Assembly: GCA_019236545.1 (NCBI GenBank)
Contig: JAFAIV010000129.1
Location: 1-14,313, forward strand
DNA length: 14,313 nt
DNA from: Actinomycetota bacterium
GTDB lineage: Bacteria; Actinomycetota; Thermoleophilia; Gaiellales; Gaiellaceae
Direction of reading: 5' to 3'
Shown here: in pieces, positions 14,111 through 14,313 of the stretch
How positions within the stretch are numbered: position 1 is the stretch's first letter
Layout of the letters: every line of letters begins with the position of its first letter
The notes under the pieces: model-generated
The model's database searches: none
Seen by the model: only the letters and a program-made list of their open reading frames with translations
Told to the model about the DNA's origin: nothing
Translations under genes and position numbers: made by a program

Positions 14111-14313
14111 GCACGGCATCCGTCTCGCTCGCCGGGCGCGACCTGCTCCGCATCTCCGATCTCGCACCCGAGGAGGCGGAGGCGATCCTCGACCTCGCGG
14201 TCGAGCTGCGCGAGCGCCCGAAGCAGCCGCTCCTGCCCGGCGCGACGCTCGGCCTCTACTTCTCGAAGCACTCGACTCGCACGCGCGTCTCGTTCATCGC
14301 CGGGATGACGCAG
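14107..14313 (+). CDS. argF: Ornithine carbamoyltransferase (3' partial)
   Basis: Makes citrulline from ornithine and carbamoyl phosphate. Only the first 69 residues are in the window; the frame runs open to the right edge. The start is a GTG sharing GTGA with the argH stop, 8 nt after GGAGG. Residues 7-22 (SLAGRDLLRISDLAPE) resemble the usual ornithine carbamoyltransferase N-terminus, and the carbamoyl-phosphate loop STRTRVSF (57-64) follows FSKH. Aspartate carbamoyltransferase has a similar loop; the operon, otherwise lacking argF, and the N-terminal sequence favour ArgF. Its ornithine-binding half is not visible. Confidence 0.9.
   Translation, partial: MSTASVSLAGRDLLRISDLAPEEAEAILDLAVELRERPKQPLLPGATLGLYFSKHSTRTRVSFIAGMTQ

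Noticed and set aside
14107..14313. Aspartate carbamoyltransferase (pyrB) instead of argF
   Set aside because: The STRTR loop is shared, but the N-terminal sequence and position at the end of an otherwise complete arginine operon favour ornithine carbamoyltransferase.
1..14313. Mobile element, CRISPR, phage or toxin-antitoxin content
   Set aside because: No transposase, integrase, spaced repeats or small paired genes seen; gene content and composition are uniform housekeeping.

Overview
The window is very GC-rich. Most genes start with GTG, genes are packed with overlaps, and there is almost no intergenic DNA: about 24 bp at 3384-3407 and 94 bp at 7171-7264. With leaderless-looking promoters and the gene content, this suggests an actinomycetote, possibly a deep-branching class such as Thermoleophilia. 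That placement is inference from composition and style, not a marker gene. I see no rRNA, tRNA, insertion sequence, phage gene, attachment site or CRISPR array; this is chromosomal core metabolism.

Region 1 (1-3383) is a copper / cytochrome-oxidase-assembly locus built as two convergent pairs. On the + strand are a CopD-family membrane protein with a C-terminal YtkA/FixH-like domain (5' end cut by the window edge) and a small secreted, C-terminally anchored protein, joined by ATGA. On the - strand are a SCO1/SenC copper chaperone and a multi-spanning membrane protein whose predicted mature N-terminus is histidine. The two pairs run into each other and overlap tail-to-tail by 83 bp.

Region 2 (3408-7170) holds pepF, an M3B oligoendopeptidase (+). 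Facing it is a - strand pair: a DUF1684 protein followed by a three-domain chorismate mutase-prephenate dehydrogenase-ACT enzyme for tyrosine synthesis, coupled by GTGA. The pepF and tyrA stop codons share the bases CTAG.

Region 3 (7171-14313) is a complete-looking arginine operon on the + strand, argC-argJ-argB-argD-argR-argG-argH-argF, with argF cut by the right edge. All seven junctions are 4-nt stop/start overlaps (six GTGA, one ATGA). ArgJ recycles the acetyl group; ArgB, ArgC and ArgD take N-acetylglutamate to N-acetylornithine; ArgF, ArgG and ArgH turn ornithine into arginine; ArgR is the likely repressor. In front of argC is an AT-rich island with four alternating TTGCRTA half-sites that overlap the probable -35/-10 and end 2 bp before the GTG start, a likely ArgR operator on a leaderless promoter.

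The window looks mainly like ordinary core genome. The points most worth a second look are the argC operator, substitutions at arginine-contact positions of ArgR, the compact ArgB and ArgH, the CM-PDH-ACT fusion, and the His-terminated membrane protein of the copper locus. I do not see a clearly new biological system.
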